Under the pieces are notes generated by a model. That model ran no database searches. It had not been told where the DNA came from and saw nothing but the letters and a program-made list of their open reading frames with translations. Shown here in pieces: positions 23,980 through 31,655 of a stretch of 64,000 nucleotides of DNA. The position numbers were made by a program, and so were the translations under genes. The stretch spans positions 62,001 through 126,000 of the forward strand of contig NZ_BEWB01000011.1 of NCBI RefSeq assembly GCF_003112555.1, in the 5' to 3' direction. The stretch comes from Streptomyces coelicoflavus. Lineage in GTDB: Bacteria > Actinomycetota > Actinomycetes > Streptomycetales > Streptomycetaceae. The first letter of the stretch is position 1. The number at the start of each line of letters is the position of its first letter.

Positions 23980-24672
23980 TCAGCGCTTGGCGACGAACAC
24001 GTGGGAGGCGGTGTCCGCCTCCAGCTCCGCGGCCTCTCCACCGCTGCCCACCAGGACCCCGCCCGCCGACTCGGTCACGCTCACCACCGAGCCGGGCTGC
24101 ACACCGGCCCGGCGCAGCGTGTACATCAGCTGCGCGTCCGTCTGGATCGGCTCGCCGATACGGCGCACGACGACCGTCTTGCCCTCGGCCCCCGGGTCGA
24201 GGTCGGCGAGGGACACCATGCCCTCGTCCAGGAAGGGGTCGGCGCCGTCCGTCTCGCCCAGCTCCTCCAGGCCCGGGATCGGGTTGCCGTACGGCGACTC
24301 GGTCGGGTGCCGCAGCAGCTCCAGCACCCGGCGCTCGACGGCCTCGCTCATCACGTGCTCCCAGCGGCACGCCTCCGCGTGCACCTGCTCCCACTCCAGG
24401 CCGATCACGTCGACGAGCAGGCACTCCGCGAGCCGGTGCTTGCGCATCACCCGGGTCGCCAGCCGCCTGCCCTCGTCGGTCAGCTCCAGATGCCGGTCCG
24501 CCGCCACGGACACCAGCCCGTCGCGCTCCATCCGCGCCACCGTCTGGCTGACCGTCGGACCGCTCTGGTCGAGCCGCTCGGCGATCCGGGCGCGCATCGG
24601 GACCACACCTTCCTCCTCCAGCTCCAGGATGGTGCGGAGGTACATCTCCGTGGTGTCGATCAGTCCGGACAT
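23980..24672 (-). CDS. dmdR1: Iron-dependent DtxR-family repressor (DmdR1/IdeR type)
   Basis: This 230-residue protein is a DtxR/IdeR homologue. The winged helix covers residues 8-60 (RIAERLDQSGPTVSQTVARMERDGLV). The metal ligands match DtxR numbering: Met10; His79, Glu83 and His98; Cys102, Glu105 and His106 (C-x2-E-H). Cys102 indicates an iron sensor rather than a MntR-type manganese sensor. The C-terminal SH3-like/FeoA domain is present (SVVSVTESAGGVLVG). With Fe(II) it should repress siderophore genes. The ATG at 24672 follows AAGGGG. From memory this is the position of S. coelicolor dmdR1, where an antiparallel ORF adm was described; a similar frame (24001-24744, plus) is open here. Confidence 0.95.
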   Translation of the reverse strand: MSGLIDTTEMYLRTILELEEEGVVPMRARIAERLDQSGPTVSQTVARMERDGLVSVAADRHLELTDEGRRLATRVMRKHRLAECLLVDVIGLEWEQVHAEACRWEHVMSEAVERRVLELLRHPTESPYGNPIPGLEELGETDGADPFLDEGMVSLADLDPGAEGKTVVVRRIGEPIQTDAQLMYTLRRAGVQPGSVVSVTESAGGVLVGSGGEAAELEADTASHVFVAKR

Positions 24673-24916
24673 ACGTGCCCCTTGATGAGATTGCCGGAGG
24701 CTGCGGCCCACCGGCGCGTGCGCTGGCCCTGCCACCAATTCTGACGCATACCACCGACAACCGTGCCGCGCCGCGAAAAGCCGGGCCCGCCCGCGCCCGC
24801 CCGGACCCGCTCCCGCCCGCTCCGACCGCCGTCCGACCGCGTTGACGCCGTATTGACACCGCACTGGTCCAGACCGCACCGTGATCCGCGACGCAGCCAC
24901 TCCGAAGGGGCCCCGC

Positions 24917-25672
24917 ATGAGCGACCACAAGCCGGCCGGTCAGTTCCTCGACGCGGCGATCGACCTCCTGCGACGCGTCCGCGACGAGGAGGCGGACAGC
25001 GTCGAGGCGGCCGGGACGCTGCTCGCCGACACCGTGCAGAACGGCGGCCGGCTCTTCGCCTTCGGCGCCGGCCACTCCTCGCTCGCCGCCCAGGACGTCG
25101 TGTACCGCGCGGGCGGACTCGCCCTGATGAACCTGCTCACCGTGCCCGGCGTCGTCGGCGTCGACGTGATGCCGGCCACGCTCGGCTCCGCCCTGGAACG
25201 CGTCGACGGCCTCGCGAGCGCCGTACTGGACTCCTCGCCGCTGCGCGAGGGCGACGCCCTGGTGATCATCTCCCTGTCCGGGCGCAACGCCCTGCCCGTG
25301 GAGATGGCCATGAACGCCCGTGCCCTCGGCGTCCGGGTCATCGGCGTGACCTCGGTGGCGTACGCCTCCGAGACGACCTCCCGGCACGCCTCCGGCACGT
25401 TCCTCAAGGACCACTGCGACATCGTGCTGGACTCCAAGATCGCCGTCGGCGACGCGGAACTCACCCTGGACACCGTCCCCGCGCCCTTCGCGCCCGCCTC
25501 CACGGTCGTCACCAGCGCCCTCATGCAGGCCATGACGGCCACCGCGGCCGCCACCCTCGCCGACCGCGGCATCGAACCCCCGCTGCTGCGCTCGGGCAAC
25601 GTGGACGGCGGCCACGAATGGAACGGCCGCGTGCTGGAGCAGTACGGGGACCGGATCTTCTACCGGCGCTGA
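24917..25672 (+). CDS. SIS-domain sugar-phosphate-binding protein
   Basis: This 251-residue protein has a single SIS fold. The phosphosugar loop is GGRLFAFGAGHSSLAAQDVVYRAG and the second binding segment is EGDALVIISLSGRNALPVEMAMNARALGVRVIGVTS. This is the YhfA/GmhA-like group of predicted phosphosugar isomerases. The ATG follows AAGGGG by seven bases, and the start is 244 bases from the divergent dmdR1. From memory, this pairing is conserved in S. coelicolor. The substrate is not known. Confidence 0.88.
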   Translation: MSDHKPAGQFLDAAIDLLRRVRDEEADSVEAAGTLLADTVQNGGRLFAFGAGHSSLAAQDVVYRAGGLALMNLLTVPGVVGVDVMPATLGSALERVDGLASAVLDSSPLREGDALVIISLSGRNALPVEMAMNARALGVRVIGVTSVAYASETTSRHASGTFLKDHCDIVLDSKIAVGDAELTLDTVPAPFAPASTVVTSALMQAMTATAAATLADRGIEPPLLRSGNVDGGHEWNGRVLEQYGDRIFYRR

Positions 25673-25745
25673 GCGGACGCGGCCACGCACGGTCAGGGGT
25701 CCTGGTGCATTGATCGTCCCCGCACCGCTCGCCTACGGTTCGCGC

Positions 25746-26618
25746 ATGATCAGACGCCAGGGGGCCCCGCCGGTCAGGCGGGCGATAGTCAGTGGGTCGA
25801 CGTTCGAGGAGCGGATCGGGTACGCCCGCGCCGTCGTCGACGGGGACCGGGTGCACGTATCGGGGACGACCGGGTTCGACTACGCGTCGATGACGATCTC
25901 CGACGACGTGGTGGAGCAGGCCGAGCAGTGCCTGCACAACATCGGGGCCGCACTGGCCGAGGCGGGGTGCACCTTCGCGGACGTGGTGCGGGTGCGCTAC
26001 CTGCTGCCCGCGCGGGAGGACTTCGAGCCCTGCTGGCCCGTGCTGCGGCGGACGTTCGGCCGGGTGCGCCCGGCCGCGACGATGGCGGTGTGCGGGCTCG
26101 CGGACGAACGGATGCGCATCGAGATCGAGGTGGACGCGCGGCGGGGGACGGTCGGGGCCGGTCCGGGCTCGGCGCTGCGGATCGAGACGGTGGCCGGGGA
26201 CGCCATGGTGGAGGAGTGGCGGCACGTGCACAACGTGATCGTGCCGCCGGCCGCCATGACCCCCGACGAGGCGCGGGAACGCGTCGGGCGCAACCGGCTG
26301 GCCAACGCCTACCTGGGGGACGTCCTGGTCGGCTGCTCCACCGTGCGGCCGCCCGGCGGCGAGGAGCGGGTCGCGACCGTGATCGCACGGACGCTGCCGG
26401 CGTACCGGGGGCGCGGGATCGGTACGGCGCTCTACGAGGAGGGGCTGGCGCACGCGCGCGTGCTGGGCGCCGGGGCCGTGGAGACCGTGGTACTGGCGGC
26501 CAACGCGGACGGGTTGCGGTTCGCCGGGGCGCGTGGGTTCGTGGAGAAGGAGCGGTACGTGCTCGACGGCGAGCACGACGAGTGGGTCGATCTGAGGCTC
26601 GCCGCCCGGTCGGCGTGA
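25746..26618 (+). CDS. RidA-like domain fused to a GNAT acetyltransferase
   Basis: This 290-residue protein has two domains. Residues 1-135 are a YjgF/RidA enamine-deaminase-like domain (YARAVVDGDRVHVSGTTGFD, ALAEAGCTFADVVRVRYLL, RIEIEVDA). Residues 140-290 are a GNAT domain with acetyl-CoA loop LPAYRGRGIGTALYEEGLAHAR and NADGLRFAGARGFVEKE. The RidA arginine that contacts the carboxylate is represented in VRVRYLLPAR. It may detoxify a reactive amine or imine and acetylate a product, but this is inference from domain roles. The ATG at 25746 gives the N-terminus of the RidA domain. Confidence 0.85.
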   Translation: MIRRQGAPPVRRAIVSGSTFEERIGYARAVVDGDRVHVSGTTGFDYASMTISDDVVEQAEQCLHNIGAALAEAGCTFADVVRVRYLLPAREDFEPCWPVLRRTFGRVRPAATMAVCGLADERMRIEIEVDARRGTVGAGPGSALRIETVAGDAMVEEWRHVHNVIVPPAAMTPDEARERVGRNRLANAYLGDVLVGCSTVRPPGGEERVATVIARTLPAYRGRGIGTALYEEGLAHARVLGAGAVETVVLAANADGLRFAGARGFVEKERYVLDGEHDEWVDLRLAARSA

Positions 26619-26809
26619 CACCCGCCGTGCCCCGTCGTACGGCCCCTGTCATGCCCCGTCATGACGGGGGCGTATGCCGAGTTTCCGCAGTACAACGATT
26701 TCCGCGAACTTGTGGGAACCCGGTGTGTGCTGCATCACGTTCGAGTTGAATGAAGGCCAGTGAGCGAACCGACGTACCGTACGGCGGACGCAGCCTGCAG
26801 GGGGTCCAG

Positions 26810-28213
26810 GTGAGTGCTTCGCGGCGTAGTGGGACCACCGACGAGCTGGGGCCGGACGAGCCGGAGCAGCCCGAGCGGGACGGTGCCGACCTGTTGGCCG
26901 CGCTCCTCGACGGCATGGACGCGGCCCTGTGCGCCTTCGACGCGGACGGGGTCGTGACCCACTGGAACCGCGAGGCGGAGCGGATCCTGGGCTGGAGCGC
27001 GGCCGAGGCCGTGGGGCGGCAGGGCTTCGCCGGGTGGGCCGTGCGCAGCGCGGACGCCGGTGAGGTGGAGGACCGGCTGCTGTCCGCGATGCGGGCGCCG
27101 GGGCGCCAGGTGCACGAGTTCGCGCTGCTGACGAAGGACGGCGGCCGGGTGCTGGTGCGCACCCAGTCCGCGGCGGTCCGCGGTCCCGACGGGAAGCCCG
27201 CCGGGGTGTACTGCGCGTTCAGCGAGGTGCACGCGCAGATCGACCTGGAGCGGTCCATCGCCCTGAGCGAGGCCCTGCTGGAGGACGCGAGCTGGGGTGT
27301 CGTCCTGGTGGACGCGGATCTGCGGCCCGCCGTGGTCAACACGCACGCGGCGCGGGCGCTGGGCGCCGGACGCACGTCCGTCCTGGGGCGGCCGCTCGGC
27401 GATCTGCTCGCCCAGGGCGTCGAGGAGCTGGAGAACGCGCTGACGCACGTCCTCGCCGAGGGCGCGCCGCCCGCGCCGGCCGAGGTGTGGGTGAGCCTGC
27501 GCACGCCGGAGGGCGAGCGGCGCCGGTGCTGGCGCAGCGGGTTCGTGCGGCTGGCCTCGCCGCTGGCCGAGGAGCCGGTGCCGCTGGGCGTCGGCTGGCT
27601 GTTCCAGGACGTCACGGAGTCGAAGCAGGGCGAGCAGGAGGCGGCGCTGCTGCGCTTCCGGGCCAATCAGCTGCACCGGGCGGCGCGCGCCGCGGCCGAG
27701 TGCGAGGACCCGGCGGAGGCCGCGATCGTCCACCTGGACTTCGCGCTGGCCGGATTCGCCGACCACGCCCTGATCGACCGGGTCGTGGGCGGCGCGGCGT
27801 CGGACACCGACGCGGCCGGGCCGGTGCGGCTGGTCCGGGTCGCGGCCACCCCGTCCGGCGCGCCGGGGCCCAGCGTGCCGTCCGGGACGGCCGGGATGCC
27901 GGTGCGCTACGGCGAGGGGCACCCCGCCGTGCAGTGCGTGGAGCGGGCGGGCTCGGTGCGGGCCAGCGCCGGGGTGCGGACGGTGCCCGAGGAGCAGGTG
28001 CGGCGGTGGGCGGCGGCCCGGCAGTGGCCGGCGGACACGGTGCACGGCCTGTGCGCGGTGCTGCGCAGCCGGGGCCGGACCCTCGGCGTCGTCACGTTCC
28101 TGCGGGGCGCGGGGCGCACCGCCTTCGAGCGGCAGGATGCCATGTACGCCGAGGACGTGGCGGTCCGCATCGCGACGGCACTGGACCTGGCCGGCGCGAT
28201 GCAGCGGAACTAG
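26810..28213 (+). CDS. PAS-domain sensor protein with a C-terminal GAF-like domain
   Basis: The product is 467 residues from the GTG at 26810, chosen for the AGGGGG five bases upstream; the ATG at 26750 would add 20 residues without a good ribosome site. Two PAS domains follow each other (LLDGMDAALCAFDADGVVTHWNREAERILG and LLEDASWGVVLVDADLRPAVVNTHAARALG). A C-terminal region (about 300-467) resembles a GAF domain (LCAVLRSRGRTLGVVTFLRG). No kinase, phosphatase or DNA-binding domain is visible, so it is a sensor whose output is unknown. Confidence 0.82.
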   Translation: MSASRRSGTTDELGPDEPEQPERDGADLLAALLDGMDAALCAFDADGVVTHWNREAERILGWSAAEAVGRQGFAGWAVRSADAGEVEDRLLSAMRAPGRQVHEFALLTKDGGRVLVRTQSAAVRGPDGKPAGVYCAFSEVHAQIDLERSIALSEALLEDASWGVVLVDADLRPAVVNTHAARALGAGRTSVLGRPLGDLLAQGVEELENALTHVLAEGAPPAPAEVWVSLRTPEGERRRCWRSGFVRLASPLAEEPVPLGVGWLFQDVTESKQGEQEAALLRFRANQLHRAARAAAECEDPAEAAIVHLDFALAGFADHALIDRVVGGAASDTDAAGPVRLVRVAATPSGAPGPSVPSGTAGMPVRYGEGHPAVQCVERAGSVRASAGVRTVPEEQVRRWAAARQWPADTVHGLCAVLRSRGRTLGVVTFLRGAGRTAFERQDAMYAEDVAVRIATALDLAGAMQRN

Positions 28214-28339
28214 GCAGCCTTCCTTAGCACTACCCCCTGGTAAAGGCCGGGAAGTTGCCGACTACCCACACCAATAGGTGATCATTTTCTTCGTGTCCCT
28301 CTTTCCGTTCACCCGGCACTAACGTCACGGGCACCACAG

Positions 28340-28700
28340 AAGGGAGGTCACTCGCCCCCCGGCCGCAAGGTCGCCGAGTGACCAGCCCGAGGCATCGTGA
28401 TCGAACAGATCAGGGAGGTGCACCGATGACTACGTTCTTTACAGGTGAGCAGACCCACCAGGCTGTGCTTCCTCAGCAGCCTGCTCTGGAATTCGTGGGA
28501 GCAGACACCCCCGGGGGCAGGGACGAAACGGCTCACGGATCCCCCGGGAAGGACCGGGACACCGGTAGGGAACATGGGCGAGGGGAGACCGGCGAGCGAA
28601 GCACCGTCACTCGTCGGCGTCACGCCAAGAGCGCAGCCACGGCTGCGAAGGCGGCAGAGAACGGGAGCGGTGACGCTCCCACACCTGATCGGGACTACGC
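28340..28700 (+). ncRNA. Candidate omega RNA for the adjacent IscB
   Basis: In OMEGA systems the guide RNA of IscB is encoded just 5' of the conserved nuclease core. Here that stretch holds a 9-bp perfect stem GGTCACTCG/CGAGTGACC (28346-28354 with 28375-28383) enclosing a GCAA-capped inner stem (28361-28372). Compact hairpins follow at 28616-28626 (GGCG/CGCC), 28632-28647 (CGCAGC/GCTGCG) and 28663-28680 (GGGAGC/GCTCCC). The last ends about 40 bases before the conserved IscB core codons. Boundaries are approximate, and the guide would be the sequence just upstream of 28340. The RNA would overlap the first 90 or so codons of the IscB frame. Confidence 0.5.
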
Positions 28701-30069
28701 GGCGGGCGCCGGCGCGGCCAGGGTCTTCGTATTGTCGTCGGACGGAAAGCCCCTCATGCCCTGCCACCCGGCTCGTGCCCGCGAGTTGCTGGCACGTGGC
28801 AGGGCCGTGGTCGCCCGCCGAGTGCCTTTCGTCATCCGGATGAAGGACCGCACCCGCGCCGAGTCCGGCGTTCATGGCCTACAGCTGCGCATCGATCCCG
28901 GCTCCGAAGGCACGGGGCTCGTTCTCACCGACGAGAAGACGGAAGTCGGCGAGCGCGGTGCCGTCGTCACAGTCCGCCGCGGCCTCTTCGCGATAGAGCT
29001 CCGGCACCGCGGCGATCAAATCCGCACGTGCATGCAGCAACGCGCGGGGTATCGGCGTAGGAGACGGTCGGCCAACAATCGCTACCGAGCGCCACGCTCG
29101 CGCAATCGCACCCACCCCGCCGGATGGCTGTCCCCTTCCGTTCGCCACCGCGTTGACACCACCTTCTCGCTGGCTGCCCGCCTGAGCCGCTACGCCCCCG
29201 TCACCGAGATCCATGTCGAACGCGTGGCCTTCAGCATGCGCCAGGAAGAGCATCAGACCCGGGGGACCGTCCGCACGCGTCTCCGAGCCAAGTGGAACAG
29301 CACGTGCGCGTACTGCGGTGCCACTGGCGTCCGTCTCAACGTCGAGCACGTGAGACCCCTCAGCCGAGGAGGCTCGAGCCGGATCTCCAACCTGGTCCTC
29401 GCCTGTGTGCCCTGCAACCGGGCCAAGGGAAGCGAGTCCGTGGAGGACTTTCTGGCGCACCGGCCCGAGCAGCTCGCGACGGTCCTCGGACAGATCGAAT
29501 CGCCGCTCGACGATGCCGCAGCCATGAATGCCCTCTCGCCCCGGCTCTCGGAGGCACTGAATGCTCTCGGCAAGCCGGTGCACTGCTGGTCCGGCCGTCT
29601 CACCAAGACAAACCGTGACTTCTGCGGGATGCGCAAGACGCACACGTTGGACGCCCTCTCGGTCGGTCGTCTTGATCGCGAGAGTGGGGATCGGATCGTC
29701 CGGTTCGCCGGACGAGTACTCGTGGCCAAGGCCACCGGGCGCGGTTCGTATGCGCGGACGACTCCGGATCGATACGGATTTCCCCGCCTGCGACGATCAC
29801 GCACCAAGCAACACTTCGGCTTCGTCACTGGGGACCTCGTGCGGGCAACCCTGCCCACCGGCACGTGGGCGGGGACCTGGACGGGCCGAGTCTCGGTCCG
29901 CGCCCGGGGACAGCACAGCGTCACGGTTCCGGTCGGTCGGATCAACGTGTCCCACAAGCATCTGAGCCTGCTGCAACGGGGCGATGGATACCAATACTCC
30001 GCATGTGCCGAAAGCGGTGCGCTTCCCCTCTCAAAAAAAGAGGTTGATCGGAGCCCGGTGCGTTCCTAA
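28426..30069 (+). CDS. iscB: RNA-guided HNH endonuclease IscB
   Basis: The 547-residue frame starts at an ATG preceded by GGGAGG. The IscB core begins near residue 100 (FVLSSDGKPLMP, the PLMP domain). RuvC-I has Asp157 (RIDPGSEGTG), followed by the Arg-rich bridge helix (QRAGYRRRRRSANNRYRAPRSRNR region, 205-228). RuvC-II has Glu265 (HVERVAF). The HNH domain has Cys294/297/327/330, His308 and Asn322. RuvC-III has His406 and Asp409 (THTLDALSVG), and a C-terminal TAM-interaction-like domain follows. All catalytic residues are present. The first 99 residues are low in complexity, and 69 percent of codons end in G/C. The spacer between RuvC-II and HNH looks shorter than in other IscBs I remember. 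No TnpA gene is nearby. Confidence 0.92.
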   Translation: MTTFFTGEQTHQAVLPQQPALEFVGADTPGGRDETAHGSPGKDRDTGREHGRGETGERSTVTRRRHAKSAATAAKAAENGSGDAPTPDRDYAAGAGAARVFVLSSDGKPLMPCHPARARELLARGRAVVARRVPFVIRMKDRTRAESGVHGLQLRIDPGSEGTGLVLTDEKTEVGERGAVVTVRRGLFAIELRHRGDQIRTCMQQRAGYRRRRRSANNRYRAPRSRNRTHPAGWLSPSVRHRVDTTFSLAARLSRYAPVTEIHVERVAFSMRQEEHQTRGTVRTRLRAKWNSTCAYCGATGVRLNVEHVRPLSRGGSSRISNLVLACVPCNRAKGSESVEDFLAHRPEQLATVLGQIESPLDDAAAMNALSPRLSEALNALGKPVHCWSGRLTKTNRDFCGMRKTHTLDALSVGRLDRESGDRIVRFAGRVLVAKATGRGSYARTTPDRYGFPRLRRSRTKQHFGFVTGDLVRATLPTGTWAGTWTGRVSVRARGQHSVTVPVGRINVSHKHLSLLQRGDGYQYSACAESGALPLSKKEVDRSPVRS

Positions 30070-30104
30070 TGTGGGCCCCACACCGAAAGGAGGTGATCCG
30101 GCGA

Positions 30105-30143
30105 ATGTATGACATCCGGACGCGTGAGGTGGCTGCGGGCTAG
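30105..30143 (+). CDS. Twelve-codon mini-ORF behind a perfect 14-nt Shine-Dalgarno sequence
   Basis: AAAGGAGGTGATCC at 30086-30099 is the exact complement of the 3' end of 16S rRNA (anti-Shine-Dalgarno plus flanking bases). Six bases later ATG opens MYDIRTREVAAG and TAG follows. Sequence after the stop (30130-30210) is rich in potential stems. A peptide leader, an attenuator or a ribosome-binding decoy are all possible. I do not recognise a named family. Confidence 0.4.
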   Translation: MYDIRTREVAAG

Positions 30144-30224
30144 CGGCCCGGCACCACACGGAGTGCGGCGCCGGACCAGCGCGTGAAAGACGCGTGCAGC
30201 CGGCCCAATCCCAATGCAGTCACC

Positions 30225-30287
30225 CGACCCGCGAGTCGCCGGTACGTCCGGCCGGCTCCTCCACGGAGGAACCAGACTCGCGGGTCG
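30225..30287. terminator. Perfect 13-bp inverted repeat, probable terminator of citrate synthase
   Basis: CGACCCGCGAGTC (30225-30237) pairs perfectly with GACTCGCGGGTCG (30275-30287). The 37-base loop itself can fold (GCCGG/CCGGC and TCCTC/GAGGA). It ends 18 bases beyond the citrate synthase stop on the minus strand and also follows the mini-ORF on the plus strand, so it may terminate both. Confidence 0.75.
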
Positions 30288-30305
30288 CCTGCGTTTCGGG
30301 GGCGG

Positions 30306-31406
30306 TCAGCCCGCGATGTCGGCGTAGCCCTCGATCTCGCGCGGGTCGCGGGTGCCCGGGCCCGTGTAGCGGGCGGAGGGGCGGACCAGGCGGCCGGTGC
30401 GCTTCTGCTCCAGGATGTGGGCGGACCAGCCGGCGGTGCGGGCGCAGGTGAACATCGAGGTGAACATGGGGGCCGGGACCTCGGCGAAGTCCAGCATGAT
30501 GGCGGCCCAGAACTCGACGTTGGTGGCCAGCACCCGGTCGGGGCGGCGGGCGTGGAGTTCGGCGAGGGCGGCCTTCTCCAGGGCCTCGGCGACCTCGTAG
30601 CGCGGGGCGCCCAGTTCGCGGGCGGTGCGGCGCAGGACGCGGGCGCGGGGGTCCTCGGCGCGGTAGACGCGGTGGCCGAAGCCCATGAGGCGTTCGCCCG
30701 CGTCGAGGGTCTTCTTGACGTAGGCCTCGGCGTCGCCGGTGCGCTCGATCTCCTCGATCATGTGCAGGACGCGGGACGGGGCGCCGCCGTGCAGCGGGCC
30801 GGACATGGCGCCCACGGCTCCGGAGAGGGCGGCGGCGACGTCCGCGCCGGTGGAGGCGATGACGCGGGCGGTGAAGGTGGAGGCGTTCATGCCGTGCTCG
30901 GCGGCGGAGGTCCAGTAGGCGTCGACGGCGGCGACGTGCTTGGGGTCGGGTTCACCGCGCCAGCGGATCATGAAGCGTTCGACGACGGACTCGGCCTTGT
31001 CGATCTCGCGCTGCGGGACCATGGGCAGGCTCTGGCCGCGCGCGGACTGGGCGACGTAGGACAGGGCCATGACGGCGGCGCGGGCGAGGTCGTCGCGGGC
31101 CTGGGCGGTGTCGATGTCGAGCAGGGGTTTGAGGCCCCAGGCGGGGGCGAGCATGGCGAGGGCGGACTGGACGTCGACCCGGATGTCGCCGGAGTGCACG
31201 GGGATGGGGAAGGGCTCGGCGGGCGGCAGGCCGGGGTTGAAGGCCCCGTCGACGAGCAGTCCCCAGACGTTGCCGAAGGAGACGTGCCCGACGAGGTCCT
31301 CGATGTCGACGCCGCGGTAGCGCAGGGCGCCGCCCTCCTTGTCGGGTTCGGCGATCTCCGTCTCGAAGGCGACGACTCCCTCTAGCCCGGGTACGAAGTC
31401 GGACAT
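30306..31406 (-). CDS. Citrate synthase family protein (citrate/2-methylcitrate type)
   Basis: This 366-residue protein condenses an acyl-CoA with oxaloacetate in the TCA or methylcitrate cycle. The catalytic set is visible: His in SGPLHGGAPSRVLHM, His in GFGHRVYRAEDPRA and Asp in AIMLDFAEVPAPMF, plus the CoA-site region ARTAGWSAHILEQ. The length is typical of the short two-domain bacterial form. The ATG at 31406 follows GAGGAG eight bases away. It is divergent from pdxH (250-base gap). Whether it prefers acetyl- or propionyl-CoA cannot be read. A second citrate synthase probably exists elsewhere in the genome. Confidence 0.93.
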   Translation of the reverse strand: MSDFVPGLEGVVAFETEIAEPDKEGGALRYRGVDIEDLVGHVSFGNVWGLLVDGAFNPGLPPAEPFPIPVHSGDIRVDVQSALAMLAPAWGLKPLLDIDTAQARDDLARAAVMALSYVAQSARGQSLPMVPQREIDKAESVVERFMIRWRGEPDPKHVAAVDAYWTSAAEHGMNASTFTARVIASTGADVAAALSGAVGAMSGPLHGGAPSRVLHMIEEIERTGDAEAYVKKTLDAGERLMGFGHRVYRAEDPRARVLRRTARELGAPRYEVAEALEKAALAELHARRPDRVLATNVEFWAAIMLDFAEVPAPMFTSMFTCARTAGWSAHILEQKRTGRLVRPSARYTGPGTRDPREIEGYADIAG

Positions 31407-31655
31407 CAGGCGGCTCCTCGTGATCAGTGGTGTACGGCGACCTGGCGGAGACGGTGCGGCGCCCCCATGGATCCACGGTCGTGTTCCGACTCGCGGTCCT
31501 GCCGGGTCACCCCTGTGATGCCCCGCGCGGCCGTCGGTCATCCGGCCGGAGCGGGACCAAGAACCATATCCCCGCGTGCCGCGCTTGGGGAGTGGGTGCG
31601 GCACTCGGTGCCATCCGGGGCCGGGGGGTGGAGGGGATGCGGCAGGATGGGCGGC

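Noticed and set aside
28347..28383. The hairpin before iscB as a plain terminator for the PAS gene
   Set aside because: It is not followed by a T-run, sits over 130 bases after the PAS stop and is placed as expected for the omega-RNA scaffold, so the RNA reading was preferred.
30183..31385. 400-codon plus-strand frame opposite citrate synthase
   Set aside because: A high-GC shadow of the minus-strand gene; Gly/Ala/Val-rich with no motif.
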